A stretch of DNA of 64,000 nucleotides from Mycolicibacterium chitae (lineage in GTDB: Bacteria; Actinomycetota; Actinomycetes; Mycobacteriales; Mycobacteriaceae). Positions 48,337 to 57,000 of the stretch are shown piece by piece; position 1 is the stretch's first letter, and each line of letters begins with the position of its first letter. Where the stretch lies: the NCBI RefSeq assembly GCF_900637205.1, contig NZ_LR134355.1:1798001-1862000 (forward strand), written 5' to 3'. Made by a program: the position numbers and the translations under genes. The notes under the pieces are model-generated. The model searched no databases and was not told the origin of the DNA. It saw nothing but the letters and a program-made list of their open reading frames with translations.

Positions 48337-50547
48337 GTGGCGAATCTGGTTATCGCATCGAACAGTAAAGGCATGTCCAAGCTGGACGGTTCGATCAAGA
48401 ACAAGGTGTACGACTTCTTCGAGAAACTTGCCGCCGACGACACTCAGCCCTCCCTGCACATCGAACCGCTCCACGTCGCCATCGACCCCCGCGTGCGGAC
48501 GGGGCGCGTCGACCTGCACTATCGCGCGGTGCTGTTCCGCGTCGACGACAAGTCCAGCGGGCCCACGTATATCTACATGGGCACCTGGAGCCACGACGAC
48601 GCCATCAAACTCGCCGAACGTGCCACCCTGCGGGTCAATCCCATCAACGGCACTCTCGAAGGTTTGATCGGTGAGTCCGCTCCTGCAGAGCCAATGCCGG
48701 TTGCTCCCGTCGAGCAACCGGTTTCGAAGCCGGCACTGTCTTATCTTGCCGGGGTCGGCTACACCCTCGCCGACTTGACCGACGGGTTGGGCATCAGCCC
48801 CGCGCTGGCAGCCAAGTCGATGGAAGCACCGGACGAGTCGGCGCTTTTGGAGGTCGCGGCGACTGGGCTCGAATGGGAGGGTAGTGCGCTGCTCGAACTC
48901 GCCACGGGTGTCGCGATCGAGACGATCCGGGAGAACCATGGGTTCGCCAAAGAACCGGTGGACACATCCCTCGATGAGGACCAGCAGATCATCGCCGCCC
49001 TGGAGCGCCCGGCCTCGAAGATGCAGTTTGCGTTCATCGAGGACAACGAAGAGCTTCGCCGAGTCATCGAAGGCGGCGACTTTGCGGCGTGGCGCACCTT
49101 CCTGCACCCCGAGCAACGCAAGTATGTCGAGTCGGATTTCTCTGGCGCATTCCGTCTTTCAGGGGGTGCCGGCACCGGTAAGACTGTCGTCGCCATCCAT
49201 CGGGCACGCCGCCTGGCGCGCGACAAGCCGGACGCCCGGATCATCCTGACCACCTACAACGCCACTCTCGCCCAAGGGCTGAAGACCGACCTCGAGGCGC
49301 TGGATCCCGGTGTGCTTATCGCCGATAGACCCGGAGATCCCGGAGTGCATGTGGGCGGTATCGACGCACTCGGCAGGGATGTGCTGTACCGCTCGGGAGA
49401 CGCCGCGACAGAGGCTTGCAGGCGAGTGTTCGGTCCGGTCGCCGAGTTCGGTTCCAAGAGGACAGCATCTGACGCGGTGTGGCGAGACGTCGCACAGTCG
49501 GTCGATTCGGGTCTGGATGCCAAACTCGCCAGTCCCGCATTTCTCGAGAGTGAGTACGTAGCGGTAGTTCTGGCGAATCGCATCACCACGCTGGAGCAGT
49601 ACGCCAAGATTGCGCGACCGGGTCGCGGGGTGCGGCTCAGCCGTCCGCAGCGCATCGCCGTCTGGAAGCTGGTCGAGGCGTTCCGTCGGCAAAGTCAGAT
49701 GGACGAAACAATCAGTTTCCCGGAAGTCCTCGCGCTCGCCGCCGAAGCGCTGCGCGTCCGTGCCGAGCGTGATGGCAGCTACCTGGCGGACCACGTCATC
49801 GTGGACGAGGCGCAGGATCTGCATGCCACGCACTGGGCATTACTGAGGGCGTTGGTGGCAGAAGGCCCCAACGACCTGTTCATCGCCGAGGACTCGCACC
49901 AACGGATCTACGGCAGTCCGGTTGTGTTGAGCCGCTTCGGGATCAAGATTGTCGGTCGATCCCGTCGACTGACACTGAATTATCGGACTACGGCGCAGAA
50001 CCTCCACTTCGCGGTGAGCGTGCTTTCCGGTGCGGAGTATCGTGATCTCGAACAGGGGGAGGAGTCGACCAGTGACTATCGCTCCGCGCGCAATGGCCCA
50101 GTCCCGGAGTTGATTCCGTGTTCTGACTTGGGTGCCGAACTCGAGACGGTGGCGGCGAAGGTCAAGTCATGGTTGGTGGAGGACGGTGTGGAGCCCGAAA
50201 GCATCGCCGTGCTCACCCGCAGTCAGGACGAACGCGATCGTTTCGTTCGAGGGCTCGGCGAGCGCGGCGTTTCTGCGCGCGCCGTCGACAAGAACGCGTC
50301 GATACCGGGTCAACCGCTCGTGATGACCATGCACCGGGCGAAGGGGATGGAATTTTCCAGGGTGGTACTGGTGGGCGCCGACGAGAAGCACGTACCGTTG
50401 CCGGCGTCCGTGCGCAACGTGCCCGAGGAGGAGCGCGCCGAGGCGCTTCTGCGGGAACGCTCATTGCTCTATGTTGCTAGCAGCCGCGCGCGGGATGCGT
50501 TGGTGGTCACGTGGAGTGGAAAGAAGTCGCAACTATTGGGGCCGTAG
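48337..50547 (+). CDS. SF1 helicase with RelE/ParE-like N-terminal domain
   Basis: 736 residues, GTG start with GGAG eight bases upstream. Residues 1-105 resemble a RelE/ParE toxin fold: SIKNKVYDFFEKLAADDTQP, LHIEPLHVAIDPRVRTGRVD, LHYRAVLFRVD and YIYMGTWSHDDAIKLA. A linker with short helical repeats follows. From about 260 there is a UvrD-type helicase: LSGGAGTGKTVVAIHRARRL, VIVDEAQDLHATHWALLRAL, LTLNYRTTAQ, MTMHRAKGMEFSRVVLVG and LLYVASSRARDALVV. Such fusions are known in actinobacteria; the toxin-like part may bind the ribosome or act as a sensor. Whether it belongs to the DISARM-like operon is uncertain. Confidence 0.85.
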   Translation: MANLVIASNSKGMSKLDGSIKNKVYDFFEKLAADDTQPSLHIEPLHVAIDPRVRTGRVDLHYRAVLFRVDDKSSGPTYIYMGTWSHDDAIKLAERATLRVNPINGTLEGLIGESAPAEPMPVAPVEQPVSKPALSYLAGVGYTLADLTDGLGISPALAAKSMEAPDESALLEVAATGLEWEGSALLELATGVAIETIRENHGFAKEPVDTSLDEDQQIIAALERPASKMQFAFIEDNEELRRVIEGGDFAAWRTFLHPEQRKYVESDFSGAFRLSGGAGTGKTVVAIHRARRLARDKPDARIILTTYNATLAQGLKTDLEALDPGVLIADRPGDPGVHVGGIDALGRDVLYRSGDAATEACRRVFGPVAEFGSKRTASDAVWRDVAQSVDSGLDAKLASPAFLESEYVAVVLANRITTLEQYAKIARPGRGVRLSRPQRIAVWKLVEAFRRQSQMDETISFPEVLALAAEALRVRAERDGSYLADHVIVDEAQDLHATHWALLRALVAEGPNDLFIAEDSHQRIYGSPVVLSRFGIKIVGRSRRLTLNYRTTAQNLHFAVSVLSGAEYRDLEQGEESTSDYRSARNGPVPELIPCSDLGAELETVAAKVKSWLVEDGVEPESIAVLTRSQDERDRFVRGLGERGVSARAVDKNASIPGQPLVMTMHRAKGMEFSRVVLVGADEKHVPLPASVRNVPEEERAEALLRERSLLYVASSRARDALVVTWSGKKSQLLGP

Positions 50548-50674
50548 GATACTTGAGATTTGGGCAGAGCCAGTAATGACGTCGCTGGGCGTTGTGTCTT
50601 GGCGCACCGGCCCGTGTGCTGCGGTCATTAAACGACGGCTGCGAGATCACCTCAGTCGTGGGGCAACAACCCAC
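50548..50674. other. Non-coding stretch before the IS nest
   Basis: 127 bases with no recognisable gene. Together with the 272-bp target repeat and 59151-59233 it made up the original convergent spacer between the helicase gene and the GHKL ATPase gene before the insertions. Confidence 0.5.
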
Positions 50675-50946
50675 TGACGCTCGAAACGGGCAGTCTGGCG
50701 CCGGCCATCGGCTGCCCCTGCCATCGGTCCAACCAGCACCCTTTCTTGGTCAGCCATCGATTCGTCGCGAACTCTTTCTCTATCGATAGCGGTAAAGGCA
50801 CACGACTACGCCGTTTGTTCGTTTTCTTGCGTACCCGCTCGGGCGTCGTCCTCAGGTCACGATCAATACGGCCGTGGTCGCAACGGAGGCTCCCCAGATT
50901 GCGACCTTGCATGGCACAGAGAGTCAGTAATGCCAAGGGCCTTGGG
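50675..50946. repeat. Left 272-bp direct repeat (target duplication of IS1634-family element A)
   Basis: Begins TGACGCTCGAAACGGGCAG and ends GGGCCTTGGG. The same 272 bases occur at 58879-59150. The two copies abut the outer ends of the IS cluster. No gene is recognised in the repeat; a Lys/Arg-rich minus-strand frame crosses it without any family features. Confidence 0.9.
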
Positions 50947-51161
50947 CCTGAGTTAGGACATCGATCGGGGATCTGAGGGGTCTTATCGCTGTGACCTGGG
51001 GTTTCGTGTGGTGATTTGGGGCACTAGGGGCACTAACGGGGTAGGTTCGGGCGGTGGCGTACGTGCGGAAGGTGCGCACTTCCTCCGGTGCGGTGGCGGT
51101 GATCGCGCTCATCGAACGTCCCCAGGTGTGCTCGCCGAAATTCCTCACCTGTGAGCACCGG

Positions 51162-52004
51162 TCAGTGTAGGGGTTGACGGGTTCCGGTGGCGGCTCGGCG
51201 GAGGCTTTCGGCGGCGGCGTGGTGGTCGCGTAGCCGGTAGGACTCGCCGTCGAGATTGATGACCACCGACCGGTGTAGGAGGCGGTCGAGCATGGCGGCG
51301 GCGACGGTGGTGTCACCGAGTACTTCGCCCCATGCGCCGACCCCGCGGTTGGTGGTGATGACGATGCTGGTCTTCAAATAGCGTTGGGATACGACTTGAA
51401 ACAGCGCCGAGGCTGCCTCAGCTGGTAGTGGCAGGTAGCCCAGTTCGTCGATCACCAGCAGTGTTGGGCCGGCGTAGAACCGCATGGTGGTGGCCCAGCG
51501 TCCCTCGATGGCGGCGCGGTGGCAGCGTGCGGCCAGGTCGGCGGCGGTAGTGAAGTAGGTGCGGTATCCGGCATGTGCTGCGGCCCTTGCTAATCCAACT
51601 GATAAGTGCGTTTTTCCTGTGCCCGGCGGGCCGATCAGTAGGACGTTGGTTGCCGATTCGAGGTAGCGGCAGGTGCCCAGTTCGTCGATCAGTGCGCGGT
51701 CGATGCCGGCGGCGGCGTCGACATCGAAATCGGCGAGGGTGGCGGGGGTGGGCAGGTTGGCGAACCGCAATCTTCCAGCGAGGCGGCGGGCGGTGCTGGC
51801 ATCGACTTCGGCGGCCAGCAGCCGCTCCAGGGCCACCGTGATCGACAGGCCCTCGGCGGTGGCCTGGTCGAGCACCGAGGGCAGGGCCTCGGCGGCAGCG
51901 GTGAGTTTAAGCTCGGCCAGGTGCGACCGCAGTTGCTGATAGCGGCTTGCCGCGGCCGCCGGTGTCTCGGTGGTGGTTTTCGGGGTGCGTGGGGTGGGGG
52001 TCAT
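51162..52004 (-). CDS. istB: IS21-family helper ATPase IstB
   Basis: 280 residues. AAA+ ATPase with Walker A LLIGPPGTGKTHLSVGLA, Walker B TLLVIDELGYLPL and SIVITTNRGVGAWGEVLGD. It assembles on DNA and recruits IstA for target choice. Its ATG overlaps the istA stop (ATGA). Confidence 0.95.
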   Translation of the reverse strand: MTPTPRTPKTTTETPAAAASRYQQLRSHLAELKLTAAAEALPSVLDQATAEGLSITVALERLLAAEVDASTARRLAGRLRFANLPTPATLADFDVDAAAGIDRALIDELGTCRYLESATNVLLIGPPGTGKTHLSVGLARAAAHAGYRTYFTTAADLAARCHRAAIEGRWATTMRFYAGPTLLVIDELGYLPLPAEAASALFQVVSQRYLKTSIVITTNRGVGAWGEVLGDTTVAAAMLDRLLHRSVVINLDGESYRLRDHHAAAESLRRAATGTRQPLH

Positions 52005-53362
52005 TGCAGGGTCCTTTTCTGGGCGGCCCGCTCGTAGACGGACAGGTCGATGACAGTGGAATCGGTTGATGGCGTGGTTGATTCGGCCGAATTGGCGGTG
52101 GTGTCGCGGAGCGCACGCAGTTGTGCGGCAGCGGTTTTGGCGGCCGGGCCGGGTGGGATGCGTTCCTTGCGGCGATGCGGTCGCCCGGTGTTAGCGGTGG
52201 CCATCGCCGCGGTGTCCAGGGCGATGATGTGGCCGCTGTCGCGGACCATCACACCGAGCCCGTCGGCAGCCATGCGGTGTCGCGCGATCACGATCCCACT
52301 CGTGGTGGCGATGTCGCAGAACTGGCCACCGATTGGATGGCTGATCGTCACCTGCGCGGCAGCCAGCTCCGGTGGCACCGAGTACCGGTTGCCGCGGTAG
52401 GACACCAACGCTTGGCGCGAGGCGGTCCGGGACTGCGACACGATCACCGGATACGGCGCCGCCGGCACCGGCGCCAGCGGTTCGGCCTTGGCGACCACGG
52501 CCACCGAGGATCGCCCGCCGACGGTGGCCCGAATGCGGGTGTCCCCGCGCACACGGGAGAAACGATCCACACTGGCTTGGGCCTGTTCGACGGTCATGTC
52601 GTCAGCCAGGGTGCGCCACCAGCGTTGCGCGGCAGTGTGATTGACCTTCTCGACCACACCTTTGCGGTTACCGCGGCGCGGCGGGCAGATCGCCACCGAC
52701 ACCCCGTAATGTTTGGCCACCCCGGCAAACGATGCGGTGACTCGACCTGAGCCGGGATCGCAGACGGTGGCCATCCGGTCGAACCGCCACACCCTGCTCA
52801 GTCCACCCAGGCCGCGGCAGATCTTGTCGATGGCGGCGACCAGGTGCGGTTGATCCATCGACGGTGAGAGCACTGCCCGCCATTTCCCGGAATGTGCCAG
52901 CGATCCGACCAACAGGAACGCCTTCTTCCCCCAACCCCACGATTCGGGTGGATCGGGCAATTCCAGCCAGTCCCACTGGGTTTCCTCACCCGGCGGATGC
53001 GCGATGATGGCGTTGGGTCGGTCGGTGGCGGTGCGGCAAGCCTGGCCGTCCGGCCGCAAACCTCGGGTGCGGATGTTGCGGGTCAGGCTCTGATACGACA
53101 GCCCGAAACCCAGGCCTTCGAGTTCGTCGTAAAGGGTGCGGGCCCACAAGTGCGGGTCCTCGACCAGCCGGGCCGACACGTAGTCGACGAACGGGTCGAA
53201 CGGATCCGGACCCGACCTGGCCCGCACTCCGGGCTTGCCATCGCCGGCCAGATACTTGCGGACTGTTTTGCGGTCGAATCCGGTGTGACGGGCAATCGCA
53301 GAGATCGACCAACCACGTTTTCGTAGGGCGTGTACTTCCATGTCGTCCTCCCATGTGAGCAT
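52001..53362 (-). CDS. istA: IS21-family transposase IstA
   Basis: 453 residues. N-terminal helix-turn-helix WSISAIARHTGFDRKTVRKY, then an rve-type DDE core with Asp in ETQWDWLELP, Asp in WRFDRMATVCD and Glu in RKGVVEKVNHTAA. C-terminal region has LVSYRGNRYSVPPELA, usual in IstA. An internal ATG at 53341 could also serve as start. Frame intact. Confidence 0.95.
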   Translation of the reverse strand: MLTWEDDMEVHALRKRGWSISAIARHTGFDRKTVRKYLAGDGKPGVRARSGPDPFDPFVDYVSARLVEDPHLWARTLYDELEGLGFGLSYQSLTRNIRTRGLRPDGQACRTATDRPNAIIAHPPGEETQWDWLELPDPPESWGWGKKAFLLVGSLAHSGKWRAVLSPSMDQPHLVAAIDKICRGLGGLSRVWRFDRMATVCDPGSGRVTASFAGVAKHYGVSVAICPPRRGNRKGVVEKVNHTAAQRWWRTLADDMTVEQAQASVDRFSRVRGDTRIRATVGGRSSVAVVAKAEPLAPVPAAPYPVIVSQSRTASRQALVSYRGNRYSVPPELAAAQVTISHPIGGQFCDIATTSGIVIARHRMAADGLGVMVRDSGHIIALDTAAMATANTGRPHRRKERIPPGPAAKTAAAQLRALRDTTANSAESTTPSTDSTVIDLSVYERAAQKRTLQ

Positions 53363-54937
53363 GAGAAAGCGGGCCTCCTTCGACTGGAGCTACTGGCGTC
53401 AGACACCAGCAGCATCGAGGGAGGCCCGCCCTTCTCGGCGGAGCCACACGGGTGGGGAATTTCGATGAGCGTCAGTGGGGAATTTCAGTGAGCGCGGTCA
53501 GCGGTGCAGGTGGCCCGCAAGAACCAGGGCAAACACGAGATCCTGGCTCATCTGGGGTCCGCCCATACCGACGTTGAGCTGGGGGTTCTGCTGGAGCAGG
53601 CCCGCCGGATCGCCGATGGTGATCAACAGGGTCTGGATCTGGAGGTAGCCCGCAAGGTCGCCCGTGTCGGCGAGGTCGCCGACTGGCGGCCCGCCGATGA
53701 GACCGTGGCGCCGGCGTCGGCCGGCCCGGGTCACATCACGGGCACCTCCTCGCGGTTACTGCGTGAGGTCCTCGGGCACGTGTATGACTGGCTCGGATTC
53801 GATGTGGTCGATGACGCGGTGTTCCGGGATCTGGTGATCGCCCGGATCGTGGAGCCGACCAGCAAGCTCGACTCGATCCGGGTGCTCGAAGACTTGGGCG
53901 CTACGACGGTGTCGTATCGGACCATCCAGCGCCATCTGGACGTGATCGGCCCGGGTGGGTATCGGGATGCGATCGCCGCGAAGTGCTTTGACTACTCCCG
54001 TGATTGCGGTGGGCTGTCCCTGTTGCTCTATGACGTTACGACCTTGTATTTCGAGGCTGAATCGGAGGATGAGCTGCGCAAGGTGGGGTTCAGCAAAGAA
54101 CGGCGGGTCGACCCTCAAATTGTGGTCGGACTGCTGGTGGATCGCAGTGGTTTCCCTTTGGAGATCGGTTGTTTCGAGGGAAATACCGCCGAGACGACCA
54201 CTCTGGTGCCGATTATCGCCGGCTTCGTCGAACGCCACGGCCTCGCCGGCACACCGCTGGTGGTGGCTGCTGATGCCGGGATGCTCTCCGCGGCGAACCT
54301 CACAGCCCTCGATGAGCTGGGGCTGTTGTTCATCGTCGGCTCCCGAGTGACCAAGGCGCCCAAAGACTTAGAGTCCCACTTCCATTGGAACGGTGATGTT
54401 TTCACCGACGGACAGATCATCGACACCGTCACACCCCGGCACGGCAACAGCGTCGTCAACGACATCAGCCGGCGTGCTGAGCCGGCCTGGCACCCCGAGA
54501 CCTCACCGGGAGCGTGGCGGGCGGTCTGGGCGTACTCGGCCAAACGGGCCCGCCGCGACCAGAAGACCCTGGCCGCCCAAGAAGCCCGCGCCCGAGCCAT
54601 CGTCGAGGGCTCCAAGGCGGGCAAGTCCGCCCGGTTTGTGAAGGTCCGCGGCGATGACCGCACCCTCGACGAGGCCAGTCTGGCCCGCGCCCAATCCCTC
54701 GTCGGCCTCAAGGGATACGTCTCGAACGTGCCTGCCGCGGTGATGCCGGCTGCCGAGGTCATGGCGAAGTACCACGACCTGTGGCACGTGGAGAAGTCCT
54801 TTCGGATGTCCAAGAGCGACCTCGCCGCGCGGCCCATGTTCCACCGTCAACGCCGGGCCATCGAGGCGCACCTGACCATCGTGTTCACCGCCCTGGCCGT
54901 CTCCCACGCCATCCAGTCACGCACCGGATGCTCCATC

Positions 54938-55117
54938 GCCAAGGTCGTCAAGACATTGCGCCCGCTGCGCAGCGCCACCATCACCATCAACGGCGCCACC
55001 CAGACCTTCCCGCCCGCGATCCCCGCCACCGAGCGCAAAATCCTCAACGACCTAGGCATCAAACACGGGGCACTAAAAATGTCCTAACTCAGGTGACGCT
55101 CGAAACGGGCAGTCTGG
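54938..55117. repeat. Left 180-bp direct repeat of first IS1634-family element B insertion
   Basis: Covers the last 156 bases of element A and the first 24 bases of the 272-bp repeat. The right copy is 56875-57000 joined to 58849-58902, split by the second element B. Start GCCAAGGTCGTCAAGAC, end GGGCAGTCTGG in both. Confidence 0.9.
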
Positions 55118-56874
55118 CCTGAGTTAGGACATTTGGCTTAGTAAGCCACTTTGATGCCGAGTGCGGTCAGGATTTTCCGTTGAGGCGTAGGAATTTCGGG
55201 TGGGAATGCTTGGCTGGCACCGTTGATGACGATGGTCGCTGAACGTAGTGGCCGTAGTTGTTTGATGACGTTGGCGATGGCCAGGCCACTGCGTTCCTGG
55301 ATGCAGTGCGCGACGGCCAGGGCGGTGAACACTATGGTCAGGTGCGCTTCGATCGCCTCGCGGGTGCGATGGAACATAGGCCGGGCCTCGAGATCGGTCT
55401 TGGACATCCGAAATGACCGTTCGACGTGCCACAGGTCGTGGTACTTGGCGATGACTTCCGCGGCGGCCATGACCTCGACACTGAGGTTGGTGACGTAGCC
55501 CTTCAACCCGACCAGAGATTGCGCGCGAGCCAAACTGACTTCATCGAGGGCGCGTCCACCGGCAGTGGTTTTGACGAATCGGGTCGATTTCGCAGCCCGC
55601 TGACCGCTGATGACCTCCTTGGCGCGGGTCTCCTGGGCGTGCAGAGTCTTCTGATCACGGCGGGCGCGTTTGGCCGAGTAGGCCCAGATCGCCCGCCACG
55701 CCCCCGAATGATCCTCGGGGTTCCAGACCGGCTCGGCGCGCTTGTCGGTGTCATTGACGACGCTCTTGGCATGCCGGGGTGTCACGGTGTCGATGATCTG
55801 CCCGTCGGTGAAAACATCACCGTTCCAATAGAAATGCGAGGCGAGATCGATTGGAGCCTTCACCGCTCGGGAGCCGACGATGAATCCCAATCCGGCGTCA
55901 TCGAGGGCGGCGAGGTTGGTCGCTGAGAGCATGCCGGCATCCGCGGCGACCACGATCGGGGTGTCACCGAGGTCGTGGCGTTGCGCGAAGGCGGTGATGA
56001 TCGGGATGAGCGTGGTGGTTTCGGCGGTGTTGCCCTCAAAGCAGCCGATCTCCAACGGAAATCCGGTGCGATCAACGAGTAGGCCGACCACGATCTGCGG
56101 ATCCACGCGGCGTTCCTTCGAGTAGCCGACCTGGCGCAGGTCGTCTTCGTTCTCGGCCTCGAAATACAGCGTGGTGACGTCGTAGAGCAGCAGGCTCAAG
56201 GTGCCACGGTCGGCGGCATGGATGAAGCATTTGGTCGCGATCACGTCGCGGTAGTTGCCAGCGTTGACCTTGGCCAGGTGACGCTGAACAGTCTTATAGG
56301 ACATCGGTTCTGCACCCAGGTCAGCCAGCACCCGCAGCGAATCCATCTTGCTGGTGGGTTCCACGATCCGGGCGATCACCAGATCCCGGAACACTGTATC
56401 GGCGACGGCATCGAACCCTATCCAGTCATAGATGCCTCCGATGACGTCGTAGAGCAGCCGCGAACTGGTCGCCGCGGTGCGCCCCGGCGCCGCCGGCGCA
56501 CCCTTGGGGACACCGGCCGGCAACGTCAACGTGCCGTGGCGCCAATCGGCCACATCAGCGACGCGCTGCGCGCGAGCAGGTACCTCGAAATCCAGCACAT
56601 CTTGATCACCGATAGCGATCCGCCGGGCTTGTTCGAGCAACACACCCAGTTCGGCGTCGGTATGAGCCGATCCGATGTGCTCGACCAGCACGTCACGGCG
56701 GCCGTCCTTGCGCATCACCTGCACCGCCACCGCGCCCGAGGCAGTGCGCACTTTACGCACGAACACCCACCGGACCCTACCCGCTTAGTAAGCCAAAACC
56801 CGACCATCGCAAACTAAAACCACAGGTCAAAGCGATTCCGATTCCAAAATCCGCCGGGGGTGTCCTAACTCAGG
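55118..56874 (-). mobile_element. IS1634-family element B, copy 1 (1,757 bp)
   Basis: Terminal inverted repeats CCTGAGTTAGGACA (14 bases) at each end, the same as in element A. Contains one intact transposase gene. Same length as copy 2 and identical wherever compared. Confidence 0.93.
55138..56766 (-). CDS. IS1634-family transposase B, copy 1
   Basis: 542 residues. N-terminal MFVRKVRTASGAVAVQVMRK; DDE-region motifs LLLYDVTTLYFEAENEDDLR, VVAADAGMLSATN and DLWHVERSFRMSKTDLEARP. Clearly homologous to transposase A along its length but a separate lineage. Intact; related to the transposase of IS1549. Confidence 0.95.
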   Translation of the reverse strand: MFVRKVRTASGAVAVQVMRKDGRRDVLVEHIGSAHTDAELGVLLEQARRIAIGDQDVLDFEVPARAQRVADVADWRHGTLTLPAGVPKGAPAAPGRTAATSSRLLYDVIGGIYDWIGFDAVADTVFRDLVIARIVEPTSKMDSLRVLADLGAEPMSYKTVQRHLAKVNAGNYRDVIATKCFIHAADRGTLSLLLYDVTTLYFEAENEDDLRQVGYSKERRVDPQIVVGLLVDRTGFPLEIGCFEGNTAETTTLIPIITAFAQRHDLGDTPIVVAADAGMLSATNLAALDDAGLGFIVGSRAVKAPIDLASHFYWNGDVFTDGQIIDTVTPRHAKSVVNDTDKRAEPVWNPEDHSGAWRAIWAYSAKRARRDQKTLHAQETRAKEVISGQRAAKSTRFVKTTAGGRALDEVSLARAQSLVGLKGYVTNLSVEVMAAAEVIAKYHDLWHVERSFRMSKTDLEARPMFHRTREAIEAHLTIVFTALAVAHCIQERSGLAIANVIKQLRPLRSATIVINGASQAFPPEIPTPQRKILTALGIKVAY

Positions 56875-56909
56875 GCCAAGGTCGTCAAGACATTGCGCCC
56901 GCTGCGCAG

Positions 56910-57000
56910 CGCCACCATCACCATCAACGGCGCCACCCAGACCTTCCCGCCCGCGATCCCCGCCACCGAGCGCAAAATCCTCAACGACCTAGGCATCAAA
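56910..57000. repeat. Left 91-bp direct repeat of second element B insertion
   Basis: Begins CGCCACCATCACC and ends GGCATCAAA; the right copy is 58758-58848. The sequence is from the 3' part of transposase A, here inside the right copy of the 180-bp repeat. Confidence 0.9.

Larger units (their letters stand above)
51100..53500 (-). mobile_element. IS21-family insertion sequence, about 2.4 kb
   Basis: The left end TGATCGCGCTCATCGAACGT and the reversed right end TGACCGCGCTCACTGAAATT match at 15 of 20 bases, and TCCCCA follows in both after one more base pair. A 4-base direct repeat GCGG flanks it (51096-51099 and 53501-53504). Inside are istA and istB, overlapping by four bases. Confidence 0.9.
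51054..55087 (+). pseudogene. IS1634-family transposase A, split by IS21-family insertion
   Basis: The N-terminus VAYVRKVRTSSGAVAV is at 51054-51099; the rest runs from 53501 as VQVARKNQGKHEILAHLGSA to a stop at 55087. Removing 51100-53500 plus one GCGG copy joins the two in frame, and the join matches the intact transposase B (SGAVAVQVMRKDG). Later parts are complete: LLLYDVTTLYFEAE, VVAADAGMLSA and DLWHVEKSFRMSKSDLAARP carry the acidic triad region. No longer expressed as one protein. Confidence 0.92.
50947..55093 (+). mobile_element. IS1634-family element A, interrupted by an IS21-family element
   Basis: Ends are perfect 15-base inverted repeats CCTGAGTTAGGACAT at 50947 and its complement ending at 55093. 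Without the IS21 insertion and its 4-base target copy the element would be 1,742 bp. Its target duplication is the 272-bp repeat on each side. Confidence 0.9.

Noticed and set aside
50652-50936. Lys/Arg-rich minus-strand frame, repeated at 58874-59158
   Set aside because: It lies within the duplicated 272-bp target sequence, has no start with a ribosome site and no recognisable family; duplication alone explains its recurrence.
56875-57000. Apparent extra transposase gene fragment between the two element B copies
   Set aside because: It is exactly the first part of the right 180-bp target duplication, not a separate insertion or a gene.
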